Part shown: piece by piece, positions 34,175 to 43,303 of the stretch
How positions within the stretch are numbered: the stretch's first letter is position 1
How the letters are laid out: the number at the start of each line of letters is the position of its first letter
Source of the DNA: Poindextera sp036272595
GTDB lineage: Bacteria > Pseudomonadota > Alphaproteobacteria > Caulobacterales > Caulobacteraceae
Direction: 5' to 3'
NCBI GenBank assembly: GCA_036272595.1
Contig: DATAYM010000036.1
Location: forward strand, 1-64,000
DNA length: 64,000 nt
Notes under the pieces: model-generated
Seen by the model: the letters and a program-made list of their open reading frames with translations, nothing else
Told to the model about the DNA's origin: nothing
The model's database searches: none
Position numbers and translations under genes: made by a program

Positions 34175-35764
34175 ATGGCGTCGTCGGGCTCCGCGCGCTC
34201 CAGATCGGCAGGCGGACCAAGCGGCGAGCGCGCCATCGCCGCCTTGCGCGCCGCCTGCGCGCGTTCGCCGAACAGCGCCCGGCCGCGCATCGACCTCGCC
34301 CGGGCGCTGCTGAAGGCGGGTCGCGCCGCCGAGGCGGTCGCGCCGGCGGAACAGGCGGCGGCCATCGCACCGGCCCTGCGCGCGGCCGTCGAGGCGCGCG
34401 AGGCGGTCGCCGCCGCCTTGGCGGCGGGCGATCCCGACCTGGTGGCGCTGGAGCTTACCGCCGCGCTCGAGCCGCTGAACGCCGAGGCCCACCTGGCGCT
34501 GGGCGACGCCTATGCGGCGCTCGACCGCCCGCACGACGCCGAGCGGCATTTCAAATCGGCCCTGGCGCTCGGCCGCGCGCGTGACGCCCAGGCCGGCCTG
34601 GGCGGCCTCTATCTCGCCGTCGGGATGCTGGACGCGGCCGAGCACCATGCCCGCGCCGTGCTGGCCGGCGAGGACCGCGGCGCCGTCGACGACACCCTGG
34701 TCGCCATGGCCCACCAGACCCTGGCCGGCATCGCCGAGCGGCGCGGCGAGCCCGAGGCCGCCGCGGCGCAGCTGGACCTGGCGTATGACCGCCAGAGCCT
34801 TTACCGCCAGCCGGCGGCGGCGAGCCCGTTCACCACCCTGGTCCTGCTCACCCGCTCCCAGGGCAATATCGCCTATCAGTCGCTGCTGCCGCCGCTCCGG
34901 TTCGACCGCGCCGTCTGGTATATGGAGCACGCGCGGCTGGAGCAGATCGCCGACCTGCCGCCGCATGCGGTGGTGCTGAACGCCATCGGCGACCCCGACG
35001 CCGCCCTCGCCTCGGAAGCGGTGGTCGACGCCTTCCTGGCCCGGTCGCAAGCGCCGCTGCTGAACCCTCCGCCCCGGGTCCGCGCCACCTTCCGCCATCG
35101 GCTGGCCGGGACCCTGGCCGGCATCGACGACGTGATCGTCCCCGAGACGGCCCGGCTCCCCGCCGCGGCGATCGCCGAGCAGGGCCTGGCCGCCGCGGTC
35201 GAGCGGGCGGGCGTCGCGCCGCCGCTGCTGGTCCGCCCGGTCGGCTCCCATGGCGGCGCCGGCCTCGTCCTGGCCGAGGATGCGGCGGCGCTGCGGGCGC
35301 TCGATGTTCCGGCCGGCCTGGACGCCTATGTCACCCGCTTCCACGACACCCGCTCGGCCGACGGCTTCTATCGCAAATACCGGGTGATCTTCGTCGACCG
35401 CCGCGCCTTCGCCTATCACCTGGCCATCGGCCGCCACTGGATGGTGCACCACCAGAGCACCGACATGGCGGGCGATCCGGCGCGGATGGCGGAGGAGCTG
35501 CGGTTCCTTGCCGATCCGGCCGGCGCCGTCGGCGTCCGCGCCATGGCCGCGGTCGACGCCATCGGCCGGCGGCTGGACCTGGACTATGCCGGCCTGGATT
35601 TCACCGTCACCGCCGATGGCCGGGTCCTGGTCTTCGAGGCCAACGCCACCATGTTGACCCGCCTGGAGCCGCAGGACGGCGCCTTCGCGGCCAAGAACCC
35701 CTTCATCCGGCCGATCATCGAAGCCTTTCAGGCGCGGCTGGCGGCGATGGCGGGCGGCGGGTAG
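34175..35764 (+). CDS. TPR protein with C-terminal ATP-grasp-like domain
   Basis: 529 aa from ATG 34175. Residues about 20-210 are TPR helices (NAEAHLALGDAYAALDRPHD, AQAGLGGLYLAVGMLDAAE). Residues about 240-520 look like an ATP-grasp fold: LLVRPVGSHGGAGLVLAED (phosphate loop), YRKYRVIFVDRRAFAYHLAI, and DYAGLDFTVTADGRVLVFEAN, where Asp/Glu/Asn would hold Mg2+. The fold assignment is my reading. Related proteins are seen in sulfate- and peptide-tailoring loci; the amide or thioester product is unknown. No coupled neighbour. Confidence 0.7.
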   Translation: MASSGSARSRSAGGPSGERAIAALRAACARSPNSARPRIDLARALLKAGRAAEAVAPAEQAAAIAPALRAAVEAREAVAAALAAGDPDLVALELTAALEPLNAEAHLALGDAYAALDRPHDAERHFKSALALGRARDAQAGLGGLYLAVGMLDAAEHHARAVLAGEDRGAVDDTLVAMAHQTLAGIAERRGEPEAAAAQLDLAYDRQSLYRQPAAASPFTTLVLLTRSQGNIAYQSLLPPLRFDRAVWYMEHARLEQIADLPPHAVVLNAIGDPDAALASEAVVDAFLARSQAPLLNPPPRVRATFRHRLAGTLAGIDDVIVPETARLPAAAIAEQGLAAAVERAGVAPPLLVRPVGSHGGAGLVLAEDAAALRALDVPAGLDAYVTRFHDTRSADGFYRKYRVIFVDRRAFAYHLAIGRHWMVHHQSTDMAGDPARMAEELRFLADPAGAVGVRAMAAVDAIGRRLDLDYAGLDFTVTADGRVLVFEANATMLTRLEPQDGAFAAKNPFIRPIIEAFQARLAAMAGGG

Positions 35765-35834
35765 ACCCGTCCGGTCCCGGATGAGCCCGTTTGATCGCGG
35801 GCCATGCGATGACCGGTCGACAAGGAGACGACCC

Positions 35835-36320
35835 ATGCAGCGAAAAAGTTGGGCGGCGGCCGAGTGCCCCATGGCCCGCTCCGTGGAGGTCATCGGCGAT
35901 TGGGGCAGCCTCATGATCCTGCGCGAGGCCTTCGGCGGCACGACCCGGTTCGACGACTTCCAGAAGCAACTGGATATCTCGCGCAACCTGCTGACGGCCC
36001 GGCTGAAGAAGCTGGTGGCTTGCGGGATCCTGCAGCGCAGACCGATCGCCGAGGAAGCGCGGCGGCATGAGTATGTCCTGACCGAGATGGGCGAAGACCT
36101 CCTGGCGACCATCATCGCATTGCGCCAGTGGGGCGACCGATGGCTGTTCCGGCCCGCGCCGCCGCCCATCCGCATGCTTGACGCCCTGGACGGCAGCGAC
36201 CTCGAGCAGCTCAAGGTGCGTTCCTCGCGCGGTCGAGAGCTCGTCCGCTCGGACATCCAGCTTCGCCGGCGCGCTTCGGATCCCGCCGGCGGAAAGCCGG
36301 AGCGCCTGCGCTCGCGATAA
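35835..36320 (+). CDS. HxlR-family transcriptional regulator
   Basis: 161 aa from ATG 35835 with AAGGAG upstream. CPMARSVEVIGDWGSLMILR and FDDFQKQLDISRNLLTARLK, ending in LTEMGEDL, are diagnostic of the winged-helix HxlR family, which answers to reactive electrophiles, quinones or aldehydes through its N-terminal Cys. Here the Cys is at about residue 11 (AECPMARS). It lies 90 bp upstream of the quinone reductase gene, and the palindrome at 36364-36388 is its likely site. Confidence 0.87.
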   Translation: MQRKSWAAAECPMARSVEVIGDWGSLMILREAFGGTTRFDDFQKQLDISRNLLTARLKKLVACGILQRRPIAEEARRHEYVLTEMGEDLLATIIALRQWGDRWLFRPAPPPIRMLDALDGSDLEQLKVRSSRGRELVRSDIQLRRRASDPAGGKPERLRSR

Positions 36321-36363
36321 ATCCGATCGCCAGGCTTGTCAGGGCGCCGCCGCGAGCATAAAA

Positions 36364-36388
36364 GTTCAATATTGAGACTAATTTGAAC
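36364..36388 (+). promoter_or_regulatory. Candidate HxlR operator before the quinone reductase gene
   Basis: The 10-bp perfect palindrome TCAATATTGA (36366-36375) lies inside a larger dyad GTTCAA...TTGAAC (36364-36369 and 36383-36388). It is the only AT-rich patch between the regulator stop and the GTG at 36411. Size and position fit an HxlR dimer site overlapping the promoter. Confidence 0.5.
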
Positions 36389-36410
36389 GGCGACGCGTGG
36401 GGAGATCGAG

Positions 36411-37403
36411 GTGCGGGCGGCTTACATCACGGGCTACGGCGACAATTCGGTGGTTGGCTACGGCCAAGCCGCCGACCCCGTCGCCGGCGAGGCGGACGCG
36501 CTGGTCGAGGTCCGGGCCGCGGGGGTCAACCCGGTCGAGATCGCCATGCGGCAAGGGCTTTTCCAGGCCGCGTTCCCGTTCGCGTTCCCGCAGGTCATGG
36601 GCTACGACATTTCCGGTGTGGTGCTCTCGGCGCCGGCCGGTTCGGCGTTCAAGGCGGGCGACGAGGTCTATTCTCGTCTGCCCAACCGCCGGCCAGGCGC
36701 CTATGCGGAGCGCGCTGTCGTTCCGGTCAGCCTGCTGGCGCACAAGCCTCGCTCCCTCTCGTTCGAGGAGGCCGCGAGCCTCCCCACGGTCGCGCTCACG
36801 ACCTGGCAGGCGTTCGTGGAGCGGGCCAGGCTCAAGGCGGGCGAGCGCGTGCTGATCCAGGCGGGCGCGGGCGGCGTCGGCGCCTTCGCGATCCAGCTGG
36901 CGAAGCACTTCGGCGCGAACGTCGTCGCCACCGGCGGCCCTGACAGCCAGGCCTTCATGGCGAAGCTCGGCGCCGACCGCACGGTCGACTACAGCCGCGA
37001 GGCCTTCGAGGCCGCCGGCCCGTTCGACGTGGTCTATGACGGTGTTTGCGGACCGCTCATTGAGCGGGGAATCGACACGCTGCGCGACGGAGGGCGCTAT
37101 GTCGGCCTCGTACGGGTCGCCGACGCCCAAGCCTATCGCGAGATCGGGTTCCCGCCGCCGGTCGCCGACCAGGCCGCCGCCGGCGTCCAGCCCTTCATCG
37201 AGCGCGCCCGCGCCCGCGGGGCGGAATTTCATGGCCCGCTGACCCGACCCGACGGCGCCCAGCTGGCCGAGATCGCCCGCGCCGTGGACGCGGCGGCGAT
37301 CCGCGCCGTGGTGAGCAAGACCTACGGCCTCGATGGGCTCGCCTCGGCCTACGAGGCGCTCAGCGGCGGGCATACGCGAGGAAAACTCGTCGTCGTCCCC
37401 TAA
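36411..37403 (+). CDS. Zinc-independent MDR oxidoreductase (quinone reductase type)
   Basis: 330 aa from GTG 36411. MDR fold: GVNPVEIAMRQG and PQVMGYDISGVV in the N-terminal half, AALTTWQAFVERA-type helix, and the NADPH-binding GAGGVGAFAIQLAKHFGANV near residue 150. It lacks the zinc Cys/His ligands, so it belongs to the QOR group (NADPH:quinone or enoyl reductases). First gene of a probable two-gene operon with the enoyl-CoA hydratase-like gene, under the HxlR regulator. Confidence 0.87.
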   Translation: MRAAYITGYGDNSVVGYGQAADPVAGEADALVEVRAAGVNPVEIAMRQGLFQAAFPFAFPQVMGYDISGVVLSAPAGSAFKAGDEVYSRLPNRRPGAYAERAVVPVSLLAHKPRSLSFEEAASLPTVALTTWQAFVERARLKAGERVLIQAGAGGVGAFAIQLAKHFGANVVATGGPDSQAFMAKLGADRTVDYSREAFEAAGPFDVVYDGVCGPLIERGIDTLRDGGRYVGLVRVADAQAYREIGFPPPVADQAAAGVQPFIERARARGAEFHGPLTRPDGAQLAEIARAVDAAAIRAVVSKTYGLDGLASAYEALSGGHTRGKLVVVP

Positions 37404-37446
37404 CCCTGCCGGCGATCCGGCCAGGACGACAAGCGAAGGCGCCCCC

Positions 37447-38250
37447 ATGAACGACATCCCCAAGCGAATCTTCACGGACAAGACCACGCCCGGATATTGG
37501 CGCGTCACGCTGGACAACCCGCCGATCAACGCCATCGACGATCGCATGTACGACGAGCTCTTCGATCTCGTTGAGGAGATCGAGGCCGACCCGTCGCTGA
37601 AGGTGGTCAGCTTCGAAAGCGCCAACCCGGACTTCTTCATCGCCCATTACAGCACGGCCGAGCCGCGCAGCCGGTTTGGAACCCCGCGCTGGATCGACAC
37701 CGCGGTTCGGCTCGCCCGAACCGATGTCCTGAGCATCGCGGTCATCCGCGGCCGGGTGCGCGGCGGCGGCAGCGAGTTCACCCTGGCCTGCGACGTCCGG
37801 TTCGCCAGCCGGGAACGCGCCGTCTTCGGCCAGCCGGAAGTCGGCATCGGCCTTATCCCCGGCGGCGGCGCCCTTCAGCGCTTGCCGCTTCTGGTGGGGC
37901 GTTCACGGGCGATCGAGATCATCCTCGGCGCGGACGATTTCGATGCGGACACAGCCGAACGCTATGGATGGATCAACCGCGCCCTTCCCGAGGCGGAGCT
38001 GGATGATTTCGTCGACACCTTTGTTCGACGCATTCTGTCTTTCGACAAGCCGGCCCTGGCCGCCTGCAAGGCGGCGATCAACCAGGTCGGCTTGCCCGAC
38101 CAGGCCCTGCTTCAGGCCACCCAGGACACTTTCTTCAAGACCTTCGCATGGCCTGGGGCGATCGAACGCCTCGCCAAATTACGCGAGCGGGGCATCGGGA
38201 CCGCCGGGGAGTTCGAGCTGAACCTCGGCCGTCATGTCGGCGAGCTGTAG
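37447..38250 (+). CDS. Enoyl-CoA hydratase/isomerase family protein
   Basis: 267 aa from ATG 37447. Crotonase fold: LDNPPINAIDDRM, then IRGRVRGGGSEFTLACDVRFASRERAVFGQPEVGIGLIPGGG where oxyanion-hole Gly residues are present but the hydratase Glu at the second position is as in FGQPEVGIGLIPG. Start follows the reductase stop by 43 bp. It acts on a CoA or CoA-like substrate; the pairing with a stress-type reductase suggests detoxification rather than beta-oxidation, an inference. Confidence 0.85.
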   Translation: MNDIPKRIFTDKTTPGYWRVTLDNPPINAIDDRMYDELFDLVEEIEADPSLKVVSFESANPDFFIAHYSTAEPRSRFGTPRWIDTAVRLARTDVLSIAVIRGRVRGGGSEFTLACDVRFASRERAVFGQPEVGIGLIPGGGALQRLPLLVGRSRAIEIILGADDFDADTAERYGWINRALPEAELDDFVDTFVRRILSFDKPALAACKAAINQVGLPDQALLQATQDTFFKTFAWPGAIERLAKLRERGIGTAGEFELNLGRHVGEL

Positions 38251-38262
38251 GCGGCCGGACTC

Positions 38263-39756
38263 TCAGGCCGCCGCCTTGACGCCCGCGGACTCCGCAACCG
38301 GCGCCTGGGCGGACTTCGAAAACCGCATGACGCCGTCGTCCACCCGGCCGTAGCGGAAGGCCATCAGGTCGAGGGCGTAGTTCTGATAGACCCGCCAGGG
38401 CGCCTTCGGGCCCTGTTTCGGGAAGCGGTGCATCGCCCGGGTGACGTAGCCGGAGCTGAAGTCGAGCCAGGGCGCGGCTTCCAGCGGCTCGTCATTGACC
38501 GGCCGGCATTCGGTGAAGCCGCGCCGGTCCATATGGTTCAGCAGGCGGCAGACATATTCCGCGGTCAGGTCCGCCTTCAGGGTCCAGGAGGCGTTGGTGT
38601 AGCCGAAGGTGGAGGCGAGGTTCGGCACGCCCGAATACATCATCGCCTTGTAGCTGAAGGTCTTGGCCAGCTCGACCGGGGCGCCGTCGACCTCGACCTC
38701 CAGCCCGCCCATCAGCTGCATGTCCAGCCCGGTGGCGGTGACGATGATGTCGGCCGGCAGCATCTGGCCGGATTTCAGCCGGATGCCGTCCGGCTCGAAG
38801 GCCTCGACATGGTCGGTGACCACCGAGGCGGCGCCGGTCCTGATCGCCTCGAACAGGTCGGCGTCCGGCACCAGGCAGAGGCGCTGGTCCCAGGGATTGT
38901 AGCGCGGCGTGAAGTGGGTCCCGACGTCGTAGTCCGGGCCCAGCTGCTCGCGCACCATGTTGATCAGCTGGGTCTTGACCTGCTCGGGCCGCTTGCGGGT
39001 GAAGTTGAAGAAATAGAGCTGCGCCAGCACGTTGCGCCAGCGGACGATGTCGTAGGCCAGCTTGGCCGGCAGCCATTTGCGCAAGCGGTTGGCGAAGGCG
39101 TCCTCGGCCGGGCGCGAGACCACGTAGGTCGGCGAGCGCTGCAGCATGGCGACGTGGGCCGCGGTCCTGGCCATTTCCGGGACCAGGGTCACCGCCGTCG
39201 CGCCGCTGCCGATCACCACCACCCGCTTGCCGGCGTAGTCGAGGTCTTCCGGCCAGGCCTGGGGATGCACGATCCGGCCCCTGAACTGCTCCTCACCGGC
39301 GAACGGCGGCCGGTAGCCCTGGGCGTAGTTGTAATAGCCGGCGCACATGAAGAGGAAGCCGCAGGTGACCTGTTCCATGCTCCGGTCGGGGCCGCTCTCA
39401 TAATCGACGGTCCAGAGCGAGCGGGCTGAATCCCACGCCGCGCGCTTCACCTTGCGGCCATAGCGGATATGCCGGTCGATGCCGAAGGCCTTGGCCGTCT
39501 CGCGCAGGTAGCTGAGGATCGACGGCCCGTCCGCGATCGCCTTGGCCTCCTTCCAGGGCCGGAAGGAGAAGCCGAGGGTGTACATGTCGCTGTCCGAGCG
39601 GACGCCGGGATAGCGGAATAGGTCCCAGGTGCCGCCGATGGCGTCGCGGCCCTCGAAGATGGCGTAGCTCTTGTTCGGGCTGAGGGTCTGCAGGTGATAG
39701 CCCGCGCCGACGCCGGATATCCCGGCCCCGACCACCAGCACGTCGAAATGCTCCAT
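38263..39756 (-). CDS. Flavin-containing monooxygenase (Baeyer-Villiger-like)
   Basis: 497 aa. FAD-binding DVLVVGAGISGVGAGYHL at the N-terminus, the GGTWDLFRYPGVRSDSDMYT motif, and the NADPH-binding VVVIGSGATAVTLVPEM near residue 185. The FxGxxxHxxxW BVMO/FMO fingerprint is seen as FRGRIVHPQAWP, with Pro and Gln differing from the consensus HxxxWP. It uses NADPH, FAD and O2 to oxygenate ketones or heteroatoms; the substrate is unknown. Converges with the hydratase-like gene. Confidence 0.9.
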   Translation of the reverse strand: MEHFDVLVVGAGISGVGAGYHLQTLSPNKSYAIFEGRDAIGGTWDLFRYPGVRSDSDMYTLGFSFRPWKEAKAIADGPSILSYLRETAKAFGIDRHIRYGRKVKRAAWDSARSLWTVDYESGPDRSMEQVTCGFLFMCAGYYNYAQGYRPPFAGEEQFRGRIVHPQAWPEDLDYAGKRVVVIGSGATAVTLVPEMARTAAHVAMLQRSPTYVVSRPAEDAFANRLRKWLPAKLAYDIVRWRNVLAQLYFFNFTRKRPEQVKTQLINMVREQLGPDYDVGTHFTPRYNPWDQRLCLVPDADLFEAIRTGAASVVTDHVEAFEPDGIRLKSGQMLPADIIVTATGLDMQLMGGLEVEVDGAPVELAKTFSYKAMMYSGVPNLASTFGYTNASWTLKADLTAEYVCRLLNHMDRRGFTECRPVNDEPLEAAPWLDFSSGYVTRAMHRFPKQGPKAPWRVYQNYALDLMAFRYGRVDDGVMRFSKSAQAPVAESAGVKAAA

Positions 39757-39813
39757 CGAACAAACCTTTCCGAGCCTTGGCCGGTCAGACGGCGCCGCTC
39801 CGCGCCTGTCAAG

Positions 39814-40020
39814 TCAGCCGGCGTTTCGCTCCGCCTCGGCGACGACCCGTTTGGCCTGGGCGAGATCGTCCTCGTCGACCATCAGGCGCGAGGTGATGGC
39901 CGTCCCCCACAGCGAGCCGGCGCCGGCGTCGAATACCGCGGTCTCGATGCCGGCGTCCTTGAGGACGGCGCGCAGGAAGGACAGCCGCACCGCGTCGGAC
40001 GTGTTGAGCACCTCGACCAT
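39814..40020 (-). CDS. DUF2007 small protein
   Basis: 68 aa from ATG 40020. MVEVLNTSDAVRLSFLRAVL and AGIETAVFDAG, then RLMVDEDDLAQAKRVVAE match the DUF2007 (putative signal-transducing) family of the usual length. Function unproved. 57 bp upstream of the monooxygenase start on the same strand and 72 bp after the ligase stop, so it could be part of one transcript with them. Confidence 0.8.
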   Translation of the reverse strand: MVEVLNTSDAVRLSFLRAVLKDAGIETAVFDAGAGSLWGTAITSRLMVDEDDLAQAKRVVAEAERNAG

Positions 40021-40056
40021 GTCGCAAATCTGTTCGTTCGAACCGCCGAGCGCAAG

Positions 40057-40090
40057 GCGCCTCGGGTGGCGCGCCGGGCGCCCGAGGCGC
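40057..40090 (-). terminator. Hairpin between ligase and DUF2007 gene
   Basis: GCGCCTCGGG (40057-40066) pairs perfectly with CCCGAGGCGC (40081-40090), starting 3 nt after the ligase stop codon. No U-tract follows on the minus strand. Confidence 0.5.
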
Positions 40091-40092
40091 TC

Positions 40093-41577
40093 TCAAGCCT
40101 CCTCGCCGTAGACGCCCTCGTGCAGCTGCTGGGCCAGGGTGATGCGCCTGATCTTGCCCGTCGGCGTGCGCGGCAGGGCCTCGACCAGATGGACGTGGAC
40201 ACCGGGAAAACCTGACAGGGTCGCGCGCACGGCCTCGGCAAGCCTCGGGCCCGGGATCGGGCGGCGGCTCTCGATGAACAGGTGCAACTGTTCGGCCTCG
40301 CTGCGCCAGCTGCCCGAGAGGATGCAGACGCCTTCGCACTCCAGCGTCTCCTGGATCGTTCGCTCCCAGGGCTCGGCCGGGAACTTGCTGCCGCGGATAT
40401 GGACGATGTCGGTCGAGCGGCCATGCAGGGCCAGGCGCCCCTTGCCGTCCAGCACGCCGAGATCGCCGGGATAGAACCAGCCGTCCGAGAAGAACTTCGC
40501 CGTGGCGTCCGGGTCACCCAGATATCCGGTCGGGGCGTCCGGGCGCTGGTCGATGCGCACGCGGCCCAGTTCGCCGCGCGGCAGGGGGTTGCCGGCGTCG
40601 TCGACCACCTCCACCGTCCGCGTCGGGTCGAGCCGGTACCAGCGCAGGTCCTCGTCGGTCTCGATCAGGGTCCGCGCCCAGCCGCCGCCCTCGGTGGATG
40701 ACAGGTTGACGAGGATGCGCGGCGTCAGCCGCCGCCGCGTCTCCCGCGCCAGGGCCGGCGTCAGCGCGCCGGAGACCACGTTCAGCTGCATCTGCGGCTG
40801 GTAGGCGAAAGCGCCTTCGGGCGCAGCCATCAGCGCCGACAGGAAGGCCGGCGTCGCCAGGCTATGGGTGATCCCCGGCCAGTCGAACGACCGCTCCAGG
40901 TCCTGCCCCTCATGGATGACGACGCCGCCGCCATGGCACCAGGTGAAGATCGGCCACAGATGGCCGGCGCCGGTCCACAGGCCGAGGCCGAAGATGTTGA
41001 GCACGGTGTCCGGGCCCTGCTGGCGGTACTTTTCGCCGAGGTCGCGATAGCGCCTGGCCCGGTCCAGGATGGGCTGGGCGATGGAACCCGACCGGATCAG
41101 CGCCTTCTTGCTCACGCCGGTGGTGCCCGAGGTGAGCAGGATCTGGCCGCCCGCCAGCAGCGGCTCCGGCAAGGGTGGCGGCGCCTCCCCGTCGGGGAAC
41201 GACTGCCGCGACGGATCGCTGATGCGGAAGGCCTTGGCGCCCGTCGGCGTGGCGACCGGACCCCGGTGCTCGGAGATCAGGCTGATGACGCAGGCGACGT
41301 CGAAGCCTTCGAACAGCTCGGCCTGTTCGCCGGTCCGGGTCACGGCGGCGTCCAAGCCCAGGGCCCGCACGGCCAGGCTGAGGATCCACCCCTCCAGGAT
41401 GCTGTCGACCGACAGCACCGCGACACCGTGGTCGGGCAGGAGCGGCTGCAGGGCGCGCCGGCACCCCTCGATCAGCCGCCAGAATTCGCTGTAGGCGATC
41501 GGGCGGCGGTTGTGGACCAGGGCCAGCTTGGCCGGGTCCGCGACGGCCGTCTCTTGGATCTTACGCAGGACGAACAC
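40093..41577 (-). CDS. AMP-dependent synthetase/ligase
   Basis: 494 aa from GTG 41577. ANL superfamily: LLTSGTTGVSKKALIRSGS is the P-loop, LVNLSSTEGGGWAR matches the core aromatic/Gly motif, and GDLGVLDGKGRLALHGRSTD plus PRTPTGKIRR provide the adenylate-hinge and catalytic Lys. It activates a carboxylic acid as acyl-AMP then to a CoA or carrier thioester. The substrate pocket is not typical of acetyl- or long-chain synthetases. It lies 69 bp after the esterase stop on the same strand. Confidence 0.87.
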   Translation of the reverse strand: MFVLRKIQETAVADPAKLALVHNRRPIAYSEFWRLIEGCRRALQPLLPDHGVAVLSVDSILEGWILSLAVRALGLDAAVTRTGEQAELFEGFDVACVISLISEHRGPVATPTGAKAFRISDPSRQSFPDGEAPPPLPEPLLAGGQILLTSGTTGVSKKALIRSGSIAQPILDRARRYRDLGEKYRQQGPDTVLNIFGLGLWTGAGHLWPIFTWCHGGGVVIHEGQDLERSFDWPGITHSLATPAFLSALMAAPEGAFAYQPQMQLNVVSGALTPALARETRRRLTPRILVNLSSTEGGGWARTLIETDEDLRWYRLDPTRTVEVVDDAGNPLPRGELGRVRIDQRPDAPTGYLGDPDATAKFFSDGWFYPGDLGVLDGKGRLALHGRSTDIVHIRGSKFPAEPWERTIQETLECEGVCILSGSWRSEAEQLHLFIESRRPIPGPRLAEAVRATLSGFPGVHVHLVEALPRTPTGKIRRITLAQQLHEGVYGEEA

Positions 41578-41646
41578 AGGAACGCCCCCGCCGAATGTTT
41601 CGGCGAGGCTACATTGGTCCTCCTGGCCGGATCAAGCGCGCGTCTT

Positions 41647-42900
41647 TCAGGCGTAGGCCTCGGTCATCGCCGAATAGGCCAGGGTGCGCAGGTCGCGGCG
41701 CAGGGTCAGGCGCGCGTCGGTGCCCATCACCTGGGTCATGAACACCACCGCCAGCGCCTCCTTCGGGTCGATCCAGAAGGCGGTCGAGGCCGCGCCGCCC
41801 CAGAAGAACTCGCCGAGCGTGCCCGGCAGCCGGGTCTTGGCGACGTCGATGTTGACGCCGCAGCCGATCGAAAAGCCGATCCCCGAATAGCCGGCCTCGC
41901 TGAAGGCGCCCGGCGGGGCCATCGAGGCCAGCTCGCGGTTCTCCGGCAGGTGGTTGAGGCTGAACAGCTCGACGGTCTTCGGGCTGAGGATCTGCACCCC
42001 GTTCAGCGTCCCGCCGTTCAGCATCATGCGGCAGAACTGCATGTAGTCGTGGGCCGTGGAGACCAGGCCGCCGCCGCCGGACTCCAGGCTCGGCGGCGCC
42101 GCATAGGTGCTGGCCTGGGCGTCGTCCTGCACCTTCAGCCCGCCGCCCGGCTTCGGCTGGTAGCAGCTGGTGAAGCGGTCGAGCTTTTCCGGCGGGCACC
42201 AGAAGGCGGTGTCGGTCATGCCCAGCGGCTCGAACAGGCGCGTACGCAGGAACTCGCCGAAGCTCATCCCGGAGAGCAGCTGCACCAGGTAGCCCATCAC
42301 GTCGATCGACACCGAATAGTTCCACTGGGTCCCCGGCGAGAACTCCAGCGGCACGCCGGACAGCTGCTCGATGAAGGTGTCGAGCCCGCCCGGCGTATCG
42401 AACTGGCCGATCTTCAGCTTGCGGTAGGCGGCGTCGACGCTGGTGCGCATCATGAAGCCGTAGGTCAGGCCGGAGGTGTGGGTGACCAGGTCGACCACCT
42501 TCATCGGCCGCTCCGGCTGGGTGGTCATGAATTGCGGCGGCTGGTCGGCCAGGAGGGTCGGAACGCCGCTGGCGTAAACGCCGAGCTTCCTGAACGAGGG
42601 GATATGGGTGTGGACAGCGTCGTCCAGGCCGATCTTGCCCTCCTCGACCAGCATCATCAGCGCCACGGCGGTGATCGGCTTGGTCATGGAATAGATGCGG
42701 AAGATGGCGTCCTCGCGCATCGGCTTGCCGCGCTCGATGTCCATGTGGCCGGACATGCCGGTATGGACCAGTTCGCCCTTGCGGTAGACCTGGGTCAGGA
42801 TGCCGGGCAGGAAGCCGCCGTCGACATAGCGCTCCGTCATGACCCGATCCAGGCGCTCGAGCCGCGCCGACGACAGACCCACCGATTCTGCTTTCACCAC
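41647..42900 (-). CDS. Beta-lactamase-fold serine hydrolase (EstB-like)
   Basis: 417 aa from GTG 42900. SMTK at about 71 gives the nucleophile Ser and Lys, and the YSVS motif near 196 the catalytic Tyr; HTSGLTYGFM precedes it, and WGGAAST replaces the third motif. Family VIII esterases and PBP-like hydrolases cleave short esters. No signal peptide, so cytosolic. Followed by the adenylating enzyme. Confidence 0.87.
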   Translation of the reverse strand: MVKAESVGLSSARLERLDRVMTERYVDGGFLPGILTQVYRKGELVHTGMSGHMDIERGKPMREDAIFRIYSMTKPITAVALMMLVEEGKIGLDDAVHTHIPSFRKLGVYASGVPTLLADQPPQFMTTQPERPMKVVDLVTHTSGLTYGFMMRTSVDAAYRKLKIGQFDTPGGLDTFIEQLSGVPLEFSPGTQWNYSVSIDVMGYLVQLLSGMSFGEFLRTRLFEPLGMTDTAFWCPPEKLDRFTSCYQPKPGGGLKVQDDAQASTYAAPPSLESGGGGLVSTAHDYMQFCRMMLNGGTLNGVQILSPKTVELFSLNHLPENRELASMAPPGAFSEAGYSGIGFSIGCGVNIDVAKTRLPGTLGEFFWGGAASTAFWIDPKEALAVVFMTQVMGTDARLTLRRDLRTLAYSAMTEAYA

Positions 42901-43303
42901 GCCGCTTCATCCCTTTTGCTGTTTGGGATGACCTTAGCGGTCCGGCGAGCGCGTTTGCAAACGGCCGATGCGTTGGCGCGCAAGATATGGCGGGGACGCG
43001 GCTGACGCGACCGCGCTCTGATCTTCGCTTCGACAGCCGACCCGTTGCGCAATGGCGACGTCGGAGCCACCGAGCGACCTCAATTCGATCATGAACTAGC
43101 GGAGCATTGTTGAATGCCTGCATCAGGCGTGTAAGTTGCCTCAGGTGACTTGAGCTAACGCCGAGCAACGGGTTTCGTGGCAAGCAACCAATCATGTTGG
43201 TCGGCCGTTTCGCTTGCCTGCGGGTTTTGGGTAGCCTATACGCCGCCAGCCCGGCGTGCCGACCAACCCTACATGTTGCGCGTCAGGCCAAATCAGCCAC
43301 AAA
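42901..43303. other. Intergenic region at the edge of a lower-GC insert
   Basis: 403 bp with no gene. It includes an 11-bp copy (42994-43004, GGACGCGGCTG) of the 3' end of the tRNA-Val gene at 45339-45349, a GCCTG/CAGGC hairpin at 43116-43128 and a CTCA...TGAG dyad near 43139-43155. Composition becomes less GC-rich from about 43070 onward, marking a probable junction. Confidence 0.4.

Noticed and set aside
34360..36256. Long minus-strand extension upstream of the Spy-like gene
   Set aside because: The frame runs opposite to the TPR/ATP-grasp and HxlR genes; the signal peptide at 34051 fixes the true start.
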